DNA from: Tropicimonas isoalkanivorans
GTDB lineage: Bacteria; Pseudomonadota; Alphaproteobacteria; Rhodobacterales; Rhodobacteraceae
Assembly (NCBI RefSeq): GCF_900112335.1
Contig: NZ_FOLG01000001.1
Coordinates: 1-64,000, forward strand
Direction: 5' to 3'
Length of the DNA: 64,000 nucleotides
In this document: in pieces, positions 38,835 to 48,010 of the stretch
How the letters are laid out: every line of letters starts with the position of its first letter
Numbering within the stretch: position 1 is the stretch's first letter
Notes under the pieces: model-generated
The model's input: the letters and a program-made list of their open reading frames with translations, nothing else
The model's database searches: none
Told to the model about the DNA's origin: nothing
Made by a program: the position numbers and the translations under genes

Positions 38835-39263
38835 GGCCGTCCTCGCGGGGCGAGACATAGGCGGACGCGGGTCCGATCACAAGGGTTGGGTCCGCGCGCG
38901 CCTGTAGCGGCGTTTTAGCGGGCGCGGGCGGCGGGAAGGGGAGCACGACCCGGGGCGATCTTTACATACGGCAGGGGGGGACGCGCCGAAGCGGACATCT
39001 GCCGTCGCAAGGGCCACCAACGCTTCAGTGGTCGGCGCCTTTCAAAGAGTAAAGCTGGAGATCCCTCGCCGTCGTTGGGTCTTCGGCGGCGCCGACGCGC
39101 CGCCAGGACATATACGTGTCCGGAGCGCCCAAAGAACGGCGCAGCCCGGATGCTGATCAAGAATTTGAACGGCGGTGCCGCGCCCAAGCGAGGCGGAACG
39201 CAGCACTCTTTCCGTGCCGCGATTGTTCTCCTGTTCTCGAGGAATCGCCACCAGTCCAGCCGC
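38835..39263. other. Gene-free stretch between acyltransferase and fliG genes
   Basis: About 430 bp. Short open frames are present on both strands but none has a recognisable product or good RBS. It is the space upstream of one gene and downstream of the other; I see no terminator with a T-run. Confidence 0.5.
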
Positions 39264-40364
39264 TTATCCCTCTTCGGCGACGAGCAGCAATTCGCCCGAC
39301 TCCACCATCTGCCGGATTTCGGACACCACGACGTTCATTGCGTCTTCGCCTGCCTCGGCCTTGACCGGACCGGCGTCCTGCATCTCCTCCTTCACAGCGT
39401 CTGCCAGCCGCTTCGACATGTTCTCCAGGAGAAAGTCCCGCGCGGCTTCCATCATCTTGTCCCCGGCGGCGAAAGACAGCGCGGCGACGAGAACGGGCTG
39501 ATCGATCGCGCGAACGATGCGGGGCACGTCGCGGGGGGTGACGCGCGAGGGGATGTGCGCGAAGGTGAAGATCGCCCGGCGCACCTCCGCCGCGAATTCC
39601 GCATCCGTTTCATCGAGTCCTTCGAGCACGTCATCGCGGGTCGCCGCGCGGCTGTAGTTCAGGATCGCGCCGACCCGCTGGACGGGCCCGTCGTCAAAGG
39701 CGCCGGTCGGCTCGGAGTCGAACTGGGCGGCCAGCGACAAACCGATCCGCCGGACGGTCTCCGGCTGAATGCCGCTGGTCCGAGAGATGGCGTAGGAGAG
39801 CACCCGCGCGCGTGGGCCGGGGATCTGCCCGAGCAACTCTGCCGCCTGCGCGACGCGGAGCTTGGAGAGCATGACTGCGCCGACCTCGGCGCTTTCCTCC
39901 TCCAGCACCCGCAGCAGACGTTCCGGCGCCAGACTGGAGATGCGCTCCCACGGGTCGCCACGGGCCGCCACCCCGGCCTCGCGCCGCAAGCGCGCCGCGG
40001 TGGAGGGGCTGATGTGGCCGTCCAGCATACCGAGCGCCCCCTCGATCCCGCCGGGAAAGGTCAGGCCGACGGCCTCCATCTCCTCCACAAATTCGCGCAC
40101 GACCGCGCCAACCGTGTCGCGGTCGATCAGCCGGAGTTCGCCGAACTGTTCGGTCAATTCGGCTTGCGCCTCCTCCGGCAGCGCATCCAGCGGCACCTTT
40201 TCGCCCTCGGATAGCAGCAGGCGAACGATGACCGCCGCCTTCTGGCGACGGCTCAGCGCCATTCGCGACGGCCGGTCCTGCTGGCCAATTGCCACGGGGG
40301 CCGGCACAGACCCACCCATCGCGTTCAGGTCTGCAATGGGAATCGGGGCAAGGCTGTCCATCAC
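39264..40364 (-). CDS. fliG: Flagellar motor switch protein FliG
   Basis: 366 aa. FliG sits on the MS ring and forms the torque-generating contact with MotA. The middle and C-terminal ARM-like domains are visible: LSRRQKAAVIVRLLL, LAAQFDSEPTGAF, and the C-terminal DVPRIVRAIDQPVLVAAL and NMSKRLADAVKEEM with charged helix residues. Divergence from gammaproteobacterial FliG is large but the overall architecture fits. It stands alone, not in a flagellar operon. A CtrA-like box lies 50 nt upstream. Confidence 0.88.
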   Translation of the reverse strand: MMDSLAPIPIADLNAMGGSVPAPVAIGQQDRPSRMALSRRQKAAVIVRLLLSEGEKVPLDALPEEAQAELTEQFGELRLIDRDTVGAVVREFVEEMEAVGLTFPGGIEGALGMLDGHISPSTAARLRREAGVAARGDPWERISSLAPERLLRVLEEESAEVGAVMLSKLRVAQAAELLGQIPGPRARVLSYAISRTSGIQPETVRRIGLSLAAQFDSEPTGAFDDGPVQRVGAILNYSRAATRDDVLEGLDETDAEFAAEVRRAIFTFAHIPSRVTPRDVPRIVRAIDQPVLVAALSFAAGDKMMEAARDFLLENMSKRLADAVKEEMQDAGPVKAEAGEDAMNVVVSEIRQMVESGELLLVAEEG

Positions 40365-40413
40365 GTCGAAAGATCCTGAGGCATTTCGTGTCAGGATCGT
40401 AAAAGGACGCTCG

Positions 40414-40428
40414 TTAACAGCGCGTTAC
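40414..40428 (-). promoter_or_regulatory. CtrA-like box upstream of fliG
   Basis: TTAACAGCGCGTTAC fits the CtrA consensus TTAA-N7-TTAA with one mismatch (TTAC). CtrA controls flagellar genes in many Rhodobacterales. The site lies about 50 nt upstream of the fliG start. Binding is not shown. Confidence 0.5.
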
Positions 40429-40472
40429 CGCGAAACCTCTCGGCAGAGGGCCAGTGGGGTGCGGTGTCGGGA

Positions 40473-40637
40473 TCAGCTCGAAACTTGTTTTGTGCAGGAC
40501 CCCGTCTGAGCGTCGTACAACGTGCCCTGCGGACAGTTTGTCGCACTTTGGCTAGGGTGTCTCACACTGCAATCCGCCCCTGCAAAGGTAGGGAGCGCGG
40601 CCAGAGCGAGCGCGGCGAGCATGGTCTTCAACTGCAT
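40473..40637 (-). CDS. Small exported cysteine-containing protein
   Basis: 54 aa. Signal peptide MQLKTMLAALALAALPTFAGA, mature part ~33 aa with three Cys (DCSVRHPSQ, TNCPQGTLYD, GSCTKQ), possibly disulfide-linked. Small proteins of this type are common in Rhodobacterales and of unknown function. The start at 40637 has AGGAGG with suitable spacing; the ATG two codons earlier is too close. Confidence 0.65.
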   Translation of the reverse strand: MQLKTMLAALALAALPTFAGADCSVRHPSQSATNCPQGTLYDAQTGSCTKQVSS

Positions 40638-40854
40638 GGGCATCCTCCTGTTCGCATGAGGAAGGCTACCACGCGGACCCCGTTTCGCAAAGCCACAGAA
40701 CGGCCGGCCACGCGGCTGGGCCGCTACCGCTTTGTCCGGCTTAAGTGAATTTTCACAGCTTCTCGCCAAGGGTCTGCGTCGAGGCCGATCCCCGACCCGG
40801 GTCGGCGCGCGGGGCATGTGGTTCCGTCCACGCTCTAACCAGTGAGGGCCGTCA

Positions 40855-43800
40855 ATGGCATTTCTTCGCAATGTGCGCCTGTCGATAAAACTCCCGTTGA
40901 TCATGGCCCTGCTAGGATCGGTGGCAATCTCCGTCACGGCGGTTCTGGGGTGGATGGACATGCGTCGCCAATCCGTCGACCGGGCAACCTCCCAGCTGAG
41001 CTTTGCGACCCGTGCGCGGGGAGACGACATCGAGGCGTTCTTCGAGAAGGTGGCGGCTCAGGTGGACATTCAGGCCGGTACAATGACGACGCGAAAGGCG
41101 CTCAGGACTCTCGGTCTGGGCTTCCGCTATATCGACAACAGCAATCCTGGCGCGGCGGTCCGCAAGCTCTACGTGGACCGGAACCCGTACCGCGCCGGTT
41201 CGAGGGAAGACCTGATCGATGCCGGCGACGCATCGCAGTACTCCCAGAACCACGCGCAGTTCCATGGCCAGTTTCTGGAGTTCATGCGTCGCAACGATTT
41301 CCTGGACACGATGCTGATCGACCCAGACGGCAACATTATCTATTCCGTCATGAAGGGGGAAGACTTCGGAACGAACGTGTTGTCGAACCCGGATGTCCCC
41401 GGCGTGCGGGAGGCGTATCAGGCCGCCCTCGCGAAGGGGGAGGACGAGGTCGTCATCTCCGATTTTCAGCATTATGGGCCCATGGGAGATACTCTGGTGG
41501 CCTTCGCCGCAGAGACGTTGAACGGTCCCAACGAGAAACCCTTCGGCGTCTTCGTGGCGCTGCTGCCGATCGCTCCGATCGATGCCATCCTCAATGAGTC
41601 GAATGGGTTGCCGGACCAAACGCAGATCTACCTCGTGGGGCCCGATGGGGCCTTGCGCAACAACCCGGGCATCTCGTCCAACCTGCGCGCATTCGAGACA
41701 TCGGTCGGGACGCCTGCGGCTCGCTCCGCCCTCAAGGGCTCGGCCGGCGTCGTGCAGCAGGCGTCCCTCACCGGGCAGCCCGCGCTGGCCGCGTATGATA
41801 CCGTCAGCGTCGGTGGGTCCGACTGGGCCATCGTCGGCGAGGAGCCGCTGGAGGCGTTGCACGCCGCGTCGACGGAATACATCTCCGACGTAGCCCTCCA
41901 GACGAGCGCGCTTTTGGTCCTTATCTGCGGCATCGGCTGGGCGGCCTCCCGCGAGATCTCCCGCCCCCTCGGCCGCGTACGTGATGCGATGTCTTCCGTC
42001 CGGGACGGCGATCTTGAGCGCGATATTCCCGATACCGGGCGCAGCGATGACGTGGGCGACATCGCAAAGACGCTCGCAAGCTTCAGGGAAAGACTTCTGG
42101 ACGCCAAAACACTTGAGCAGGAGAACATTCGCAACAGCGCGGCCCTGAGCGGATGCTCCGCCGCCATGATGATGACCGATCGCGAGTTGCGGATCGTGTA
42201 CATCAACGAGACGCTCCGGAAAATCGTCACCGACCACGCCGACCAATTCCGAGGCGTCTGCCCGGAGTTCGAACCAGAGGCTTTGATCGGGCAGTCGATG
42301 GATATCTTCCACAAGGATCCCGAGCGTGTCCGCCTGATGATCGAGGATCCCGAGAGATTGCCCATGACGGCGGATATCGTGGTCGGGAACGTCAATTTCG
42401 CTCTCACCGTCAGCGCTATCACCGACCGCGACGGGACGTACCTGGGCAACGTTGTCGAATGGACCGATGTCACCGAGCAGCGGTTGCAGAATGCGCTCCT
42501 CAAGGCCATCGAAAGTCACTTCGTGACGGCGCATATCGCGTCCGACGGACGGATCATGACATCGAACCGGACCTTCGGTGACCTTGTCGGGCGGGAGGCG
42601 TCGGAAATCGAGGGCGCGAATGCCTTCGACATGATCGAGATCGAGGTCGACGGGCCGGACACGCCCGATGTTGCGGGGGCGCTGAATGGTGGCAGACCGG
42701 TAAACGGGACCTTCCGTCTCGCGGCACGTGACGGGGCGGAAAAATGGGTGGAGGGCGGTTTCACCCCGGTCCTGGATGGCCGCGGCACTGCCACGCGCAT
42801 CCTGTTCGTGGCGTCGGACACGACAGAGGCGGTCTTGCAGTTGCACCGGGCGGCGGAGGCCAGAGAACGGATGGAAGCGGCCCAAAGTCATGTGGTGGAA
42901 GCCTTGCGCACCGGGCTGAACGGTCTTGCCGACGGCAATCTGACCGTCGCCATCGAACAGGCCTTCGCACCGCAATACGAGCAGCTGCGGTCCGATTTCA
43001 ACGCCTCCGTCTCCCGCCTGGAGGATGCGATCGCCCTGGTGGTGGCGAATGCCGCCTCGATCCGGAGCGAGACCAACGACATCAATTCGGCCGCCGAGGA
43101 TCTGTCCCGGCGCACCGAGAAACAGGCCGCAACGCTCGAGGAAACGGCCGCCGCGCTGGACGAGTTGACGACCAGCGTGAAAAGCGCAGCCGACGGGGCG
43201 ACGCTCGCCAAGAAGATCGTCGACGAAGCACGCAAAGATGCGGAGAAAAGCGGAGATGTCGTCCAGCAGGCGGTCGTCGCCATGGGGGAGATTTCCTCTT
43301 CTTCCGAGCAGATCTCCAAGATCATCGGCGTCATCGACGACATTGCGTTCCAGACCAATCTGCTCGCCCTGAACGCGGGGGTCGAAGCGGCACGGGCCGG
43401 TGAGGCAGGGCGCGGGTTCGCCGTCGTCGCCTCCGAAGTCCGCGCCCTTGCGCAACGGTCGTCGGCTGCTGCGCGGGAAATCGCGGACCTCATTTCGGCC
43501 AGCGGCGAAAATGTCGGACGCGGTGTGGCCCTCGTGGGTCAGACGGGCGACGCCCTTAAAAAAATATTCGAAACGGTCAATGACATCGCCAACCATGTCT
43601 CGGAGATCGCCGTGTCTGCCCAGGAGCAGTCGACCGGCCTGGCCGAGATCAACACGGCCGTCAATCAACTGGATCAGGTGACCCAACAGAACGCGGCCAT
43701 GTTCGAGCAGACCTCGGCCGCGAGCAATGCTCTGTCGCGGGAAGCGCAGGTTCTGAATGACACGATGACCCGCTTTCGGATCCGGTCGACCGGCCCCGCG

Positions 43801-43929
43801 CTGGCCACACCGGAGGCGACGGAAAAGCCGGTCAGGGACCGCGCCGCCCCGATCGTTCGGGCTAGGGTCTCCGGCCAGGCTCTCGCCGTCGCACTGCCAG
43901 CGGAGGAGGAGGACTGGGAGGAATTCTGA
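40855..43929 (+). CDS. Methyl-accepting chemotaxis protein with PAS domains
   Basis: 1024 aa receptor. TM1 is about residues 13-35; a long periplasmic sensor domain (40-340) with dCache-like features; TM2 about 347-366; HAMP; two PAS-like domains (about 425-545 and 555-660) before the signalling domain. The tip of the hairpin is IDDIAFQTNLLALNAGVEAA, strongly conserved. The C-terminus ends EEEDWEEF, a near-match to the NWETF tail that docks CheR and CheB. It is the first gene of a receptor-cheB-cheD group. The ligand is unknown. Confidence 0.88.
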   Translation: MAFLRNVRLSIKLPLIMALLGSVAISVTAVLGWMDMRRQSVDRATSQLSFATRARGDDIEAFFEKVAAQVDIQAGTMTTRKALRTLGLGFRYIDNSNPGAAVRKLYVDRNPYRAGSREDLIDAGDASQYSQNHAQFHGQFLEFMRRNDFLDTMLIDPDGNIIYSVMKGEDFGTNVLSNPDVPGVREAYQAALAKGEDEVVISDFQHYGPMGDTLVAFAAETLNGPNEKPFGVFVALLPIAPIDAILNESNGLPDQTQIYLVGPDGALRNNPGISSNLRAFETSVGTPAARSALKGSAGVVQQASLTGQPALAAYDTVSVGGSDWAIVGEEPLEALHAASTEYISDVALQTSALLVLICGIGWAASREISRPLGRVRDAMSSVRDGDLERDIPDTGRSDDVGDIAKTLASFRERLLDAKTLEQENIRNSAALSGCSAAMMMTDRELRIVYINETLRKIVTDHADQFRGVCPEFEPEALIGQSMDIFHKDPERVRLMIEDPERLPMTADIVVGNVNFALTVSAITDRDGTYLGNVVEWTDVTEQRLQNALLKAIESHFVTAHIASDGRIMTSNRTFGDLVGREASEIEGANAFDMIEIEVDGPDTPDVAGALNGGRPVNGTFRLAARDGAEKWVEGGFTPVLDGRGTATRILFVASDTTEAVLQLHRAAEARERMEAAQSHVVEALRTGLNGLADGNLTVAIEQAFAPQYEQLRSDFNASVSRLEDAIALVVANAASIRSETNDINSAAEDLSRRTEKQAATLEETAAALDELTTSVKSAADGATLAKKIVDEARKDAEKSGDVVQQAVVAMGEISSSSEQISKIIGVIDDIAFQTNLLALNAGVEAARAGEAGRGFAVVASEVRALAQRSSAAAREIADLISASGENVGRGVALVGQTGDALKKIFETVNDIANHVSEIAVSAQEQSTGLAEINTAVNQLDQVTQQNAAMFEQTSAASNALSREAQVLNDTMTRFRIRSTGPALATPEATEKPVRDRAAPIVRARVSGQALAVALPAEEEDWEEF

Positions 43930-43999
43930 CCGCTGGCATGACCTCCCAGTCGTCGCAAGCGCGCAGAGTATTCGCCGCGTAACCGTTTGGAGCCATGAA

Positions 44000-45031
44000 A
44001 TGAAAAAGCGTGTCGTTATCGTCGACGACTCTAGGTCGATGCGGGGGCTGATCCACCAGTGCCTGTTGGCCGACGGTCGGTTCGACATTGTGGGGGAGGC
44101 CTCGGAGCCTTTCGAGGCCCGGGCGGTCATTCGCGAGACGAACCCGGACGTCATCACTCTCGACGTCGAGATGCCGCGGATGGACGGGCTGACGTTCCTG
44201 GAAAAGCTCATGCGGCTCCGGCCGATCCCGGTCGTCATGCTCTCGACGGAAACCCACCGCGGCAGCGCTGCGGCAATCGAGGCGCTTTCGCTCGGTGCCG
44301 TGGACTGTATCGGCAAGCCCCGCGCGGGGGAGCCGGGCGCGCTGGCCGATCTTGCCGAGCGTGTCTTCGTCGCGGCCTGCGCGCACCTGCCGAGCCGCGA
44401 GCCACGGGCCGCGCCGTCATCAGCGGCCTTCCGTTGGAATGGAAAGACGGTGCTCATCGGCGCCTCCACCGGGGGCGTCGACGCGCTGGAGCGCATCCTG
44501 TGCGAGATGCCCGCGAATGCCCCGCCCATCCTGATCGCGCAACACATGCCAAAGGGGTTTCTGGAGAGTTTCGCCGAACGGCTCTCCCGCCGGATTGCTC
44601 CGAAGGTGGGCCTTGCGCGCGGGCGTGAAGAGCTGCAGCCGGGGCGCGTACTCATTGCCCCGGGAGGCGCGCATCATCTGGTCCTCACAACGGAGCGCGT
44701 AGGGGCGAAATCCACCTGTCGCCTCGATCCGGGCGAGAAATGCAATGGCCATCGTCCCTCGGTGGATGTGCTGTTCCGGTCGGCCGTACCCATGGCGTCC
44801 CGTGTGGTGCCGGTCCTGTTGACCGGGATGGGCCGGGACGGGGCGGATGGCATGATGCGCCTCCGAAGGGAGGGCGCGGAGACCATTGCACAGGATCGCG
44901 CCAGCTGCGTCGTCTACGGCATGCCCCGCGTCGCGGTCGAACTCGGGGCCGTCAGCCAGTCCGTGCCGCTCGGGCGGATTGCAAGCGCTATCCTCGAGCA
45001 GACCAGCGCCAAGGAGCGAGCGGCCACATGA
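44000..45031 (+). CDS. cheB: Chemotaxis protein-glutamate methylesterase CheB
   Basis: 343 aa. Receiver domain with phospho-acceptor D55 (TLDVEMPRMDG) and a C-terminal methylesterase/deamidase domain with the Ser-His-Asp triad: S156 (IGASTGGVDAL), H182 (QHMPKGF) and the Asp in TGMGRDGADGM. It removes methyl groups from chemoreceptors. The start has GGAG upstream; an out-of-frame ATG 5 nt earlier is ignored. It overlaps cheD (ATGA). Confidence 0.95.
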   Translation: MKKRVVIVDDSRSMRGLIHQCLLADGRFDIVGEASEPFEARAVIRETNPDVITLDVEMPRMDGLTFLEKLMRLRPIPVVMLSTETHRGSAAAIEALSLGAVDCIGKPRAGEPGALADLAERVFVAACAHLPSREPRAAPSSAAFRWNGKTVLIGASTGGVDALERILCEMPANAPPILIAQHMPKGFLESFAERLSRRIAPKVGLARGREELQPGRVLIAPGGAHHLVLTTERVGAKSTCRLDPGEKCNGHRPSVDVLFRSAVPMASRVVPVLLTGMGRDGADGMMRLRREGAETIAQDRASCVVYGMPRVAVELGAVSQSVPLGRIASAILEQTSAKERAAT

Positions 45032-45555
45032 TGGAGCCGTCGGACACGGTCGTGCATGTCGGCCAGGGGGAAATGGCGGTGTCGGATTGTGCCGACACCA
45101 TGTTGAGCACGGTTTTGGGCTCCTGCGTGACCGCCTGCATCCGGGACCCGATGCGCAAGATTGGCGGCATGAACCATATTCTCCTTCCCGACGGGGTGGA
45201 GAGCGACGTGCGGCGGCAGCTTTACGGTACGAATTCGATGGAGTTGCTGATCAATCGGCTGCTCCACGGGGGCGCGGACCGGAGACGTCTTGAGGCGAAG
45301 GTCTTCGGCGGGGCGCGTCTGATCGCGGGGTTGAGCGATGTCGGGCAAAGAAACTGCGACTTCGTCCTCGCATTCTGTGCGCGAGAAGGGATCCCCGTCA
45401 CGGCCTCCAGCCTTGGTGGAACCGCGGCGCGGCGGGTGCAGTTCTGGCCGCATATGGGCAAGGCGCGTCAACGGCTCGTGCCGACATCCATGGTCGACGA
45501 GCGAAAGCAGCCTCGAGAGATCTCGCCGCTGTCGGACGTCGAGTTGTTCGCGTAA
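45028..45555 (+). CDS. cheD: Chemoreceptor glutamine deamidase CheD
   Basis: 175 aa. Deamidates receptor glutamines. Catalytic C33 in LGSCVTACI, H50 in GGMNHILLPDG, with a Thr just before in STVLGSC. The family C-terminus around SSLGGTAARRVQFWP is clear. It starts at the ATG inside the cheB stop overlap, so translation is coupled. No cheA, cheW, cheY or cheR is in the window. Confidence 0.93.
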   Translation: MMEPSDTVVHVGQGEMAVSDCADTMLSTVLGSCVTACIRDPMRKIGGMNHILLPDGVESDVRRQLYGTNSMELLINRLLHGGADRRRLEAKVFGGARLIAGLSDVGQRNCDFVLAFCAREGIPVTASSLGGTAARRVQFWPHMGKARQRLVPTSMVDERKQPREISPLSDVELFA

Positions 45556-46494
45556 AAGGGAGACCTGCGTTTCGCAAATCCCGGTATCCTGCGTGCCGTG
45601 GGGTGGGTGCAGGGGATGGCATCCGCGCTCATCGTCGAACCCATCGGGCGAGCGAATTTGAAGAGTTTTCCATGCGCCTTTTGGACCTGCCACGCATTGG
45701 TCAGATCGCGATGACGCCACGACGGTGCGACCAGCGAGATGCCTCGCCGCTTTCTCCGCCCGGCTGTCGATACGGAACGCGCGTAGCCGCGGTGGAATTG
45801 CAAGAGTCTGCGGGCCTCCCAGCCACTCCAGAGGATCGCAGACATCGGGTTTGCGACCCGTAGGAAGAGGTGTGCTCAGGGGACGGGGCGACGGTGACGA
45901 TCGGGCGGTCCCCTCGTACCTGTGCCGCCAGGCGGTCAATTGGTGCAGGGCGCGCATTCAGGGCAGCCGGTAGGACCGGCGGGACTTTCCGCCTTTCGGC
46001 GGACGGCGGCGATCTGGCCGCGGAGACGGGACGAGCAAACGGTTTTTTTGAGGGTGGTCTCCGGCCGGACGGCTACAGGACGACGCATGATGTGGCTGTA
46101 TTTGGGAAAAGCGCTTCAGGTTTCGCCATGCGCGTCAATTGAGCGAGGCGGCGTACCCGGGGCCGACGCGAAGTTGCTTGGCTATAGTCGGCCCCGCGCA
46201 GCATCCACGGGTCCCAGATCTTTCAAATGTTGCACGTCGAGTGGCGCGAAGGTCGGTGAAATGACGCGGGGGCGAGCGATTAGACGGGCTCGCCCAGACT
46301 GTATCAAGACGGTGCCCAAGACGGTGCTGGTCGCGCGGTCACACGTCCGAAACCGGAATGGCTCTGGCCCGTCGCCGAGGGTTCGGCGTACCGTGGAGAC
46401 GGCGAGACGGGCAGAACCTGCTGGACGTTGGCGCCGAGGGACGACACAGATGCGCGGTGCGGCGCGGCGGCCGCGCACAGCAAGGAGACGCGAC
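45556..46494. other. Gene-free stretch of ~940 bp after cheD
   Basis: No frame on either strand gives a recognisable product or a good RBS, and composition is GC-rich without codon periodicity that I can follow. A small GC hairpin CCGCC/GGCGG and a T7 run near 46030-46040 are present but not joined into a clear terminator. It could be decayed coding DNA or an unrecognised RNA gene. Confidence 0.45.
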
Positions 46495-46704
46495 GTGAAG
46501 CTGCTAGACCGCAACGACCCGTTTTTCGCCCCGCTCTGGCGACGCGTGGTCATCGTGGCCGTGACGCTGGCCTGGAGCGTCTTTGAGTTCGTGGCCGGCT
46601 CTCCCTTTTGGGGAATCCTCGTCGGGGCCATCGGGATTTACTGCGTTTACCAACTGTTCGTCGTCTTCGAACCTCGGGAGCCGGGGGACAGCGATCCGTC
46701 GTGA
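46495..46704 (+). CDS. Small membrane protein (DUF3329-like)
   Basis: 69 aa starting with GTG (KLLDRNDPFFAPLWRRV). AAGGAG lies 7 nt upstream. Two hydrophobic segments: about residues 18-35 and 39-57 (WGILVGAIGIYCVYQLFVV), then an acidic tail. The N-terminal DPFFAPLWRR motif recurs in small alphaproteobacterial membrane proteins. Function unknown. Convergent with the sugar dehydrogenase gene. Confidence 0.65.
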   Translation: MKLLDRNDPFFAPLWRRVVIVAVTLAWSVFEFVAGSPFWGILVGAIGIYCVYQLFVVFEPREPGDSDPS

Positions 46705-46719
46705 CGCTGCGCGAACGCC

Positions 46720-47925
46720 CTAGTCCGATGGCGTCAGGCGCCAGAGCGCGCCGTTGTCAGCATCCGTGAGCACCATCACCGACCCGTCGTTCGCCACGTC
46801 GACATCGCGAATGCGGGCCTCGTCCTGCAGATGGCGAGCCTCGCCCGTGACGCGCCCATCCTCCAGCGTGAGCCTGACGAGCGCTTTGCTTGCCAACCCG
46901 CCGATCAGGAAGCTCCCCTGCCACTCCGGGAAAACGTCGCCTTCGTAGAGCGCCATTCCACTCGGTGCGATCACCGGATCCCAGTAGTACACCGGCTGCT
47001 CCATGCCGTCTTTCGCGGTCAGGCCCTCGCCGACCGGCGCGCCGGAATAGGTCTCGCCGTAACTGATGACGGGCCAACCGTAGTTTCGGCCGGGCTCAGG
47101 ACGGTTCAGTTCGTCGCCGCCTTGTGGGCCGTGCTCGACGGTCCAAAGCGCGCCGTCCGGGCCAATCGCTGCGGACTGAAGATTGCGGTGCCCATAGGAC
47201 CAGATCTCGGGCCGGCCGCCGTCGATGTCCGGGTTGCCCTCAGCCGGCCCGCCTTCCGGCGATAGACGGAGCACTTTCCCGAGATGGGTCGTCACGTCCT
47301 GCGCCAGATCACGCGGGCCGAAGCGCTCTCCGGTGGTCACGAACAGCGCGCCATCGGGGGAGAAGACCAGCCGGGAGCCGTAGTGCGCGGTAGAGTCCCA
47401 GGCCGGTTCCTGATGGAAGATGACCTCGACGTCTTCCAGTTGCGTGTCGTCCGGGGAAAGCACGCCCGTGGCCACGGCCGTTCCGGTTTTACCACCGTCG
47501 CGCGGCTCAGCGAAGCTCCACCAGACACGGCGAGTCTCGTCGAAATCCTCGCGGATCGTCACGTCCAGCAAGCCCCCCTGGCGGCGGCTGTCCACATCGG
47601 GGAGGCCTGCAATGGGATCGGACAGGGTTCCGTCCGCCGACACGATCCGCAGTCTGCCCGGCCGTTCGGTGACAAGCCAGCGGCCGTCCGGCAGTTGGTC
47701 CATCCCCCAAGGGTGCGACAGCCCTTCGGCCACCGTCTCGCGGGAGAGGGCTACGGGATCGTCGATCACCGGGGCGCGCGTCTGCTCGGGGAAGGCCGGC
47801 TGCTGGTCCGGTGCGTTCGGTGGGGCCTCGTTGAAATCCTGTGCGCAAGCTTGCGTCGCCAGTGCGACGGTGAGGGCGCAGGCAAGGGCGGGGTGGCTGG
47901 GCAGGGCGGGCAGTGTGCGGCTCAT
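46720..47925 (-). CDS. PQQ-dependent sugar dehydrogenase-like protein
   Basis: 401 aa. Signal peptide (about 1-28, ending AQA and CAQ), then a six-bladed beta-propeller of the soluble glucose/aldose dehydrogenase family: HPWGMDQLPDGRWLVTERPG, RQGGLLDVTI, LFVTTGERFG, EIWSYGHRNLQSAAIGPDG (read in pieces), YGWPVISYGETYSG and the final blade. The group oxidises aldoses with PQQ in the periplasm; the substrate here is not determined. Positions match SGDH/YliI homologues. Preceded by GGAGG. Confidence 0.85.
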   Translation of the reverse strand: MSRTLPALPSHPALACALTVALATQACAQDFNEAPPNAPDQQPAFPEQTRAPVIDDPVALSRETVAEGLSHPWGMDQLPDGRWLVTERPGRLRIVSADGTLSDPIAGLPDVDSRRQGGLLDVTIREDFDETRRVWWSFAEPRDGGKTGTAVATGVLSPDDTQLEDVEVIFHQEPAWDSTAHYGSRLVFSPDGALFVTTGERFGPRDLAQDVTTHLGKVLRLSPEGGPAEGNPDIDGGRPEIWSYGHRNLQSAAIGPDGALWTVEHGPQGGDELNRPEPGRNYGWPVISYGETYSGAPVGEGLTAKDGMEQPVYYWDPVIAPSGMALYEGDVFPEWQGSFLIGGLASKALVRLTLEDGRVTGEARHLQDEARIRDVDVANDGSVMVLTDADNGALWRLTPSD

Positions 47926-48010
47926 CTCGTTTCCTCCGGTGTGTCCTCACCTGAAAGGGTGGGGCAGACCGCGACCGTTTCCATGTAAAACAGTCGCAAA
48001 AACGCGTGAG

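Noticed and set aside
40912-44655. 1247-codon open frame antisense to the receptor and cheB
   Set aside because: It mirrors the codon bias of two clear genes, has no recognisable domain and lacks an RBS; a high-GC shadow.
45922-46494. N-terminal extension of the small membrane protein at 46495
   Set aside because: No homology or codon bias; the GTG at 46495 has an AAGGAG RBS and gives a normal small membrane protein.
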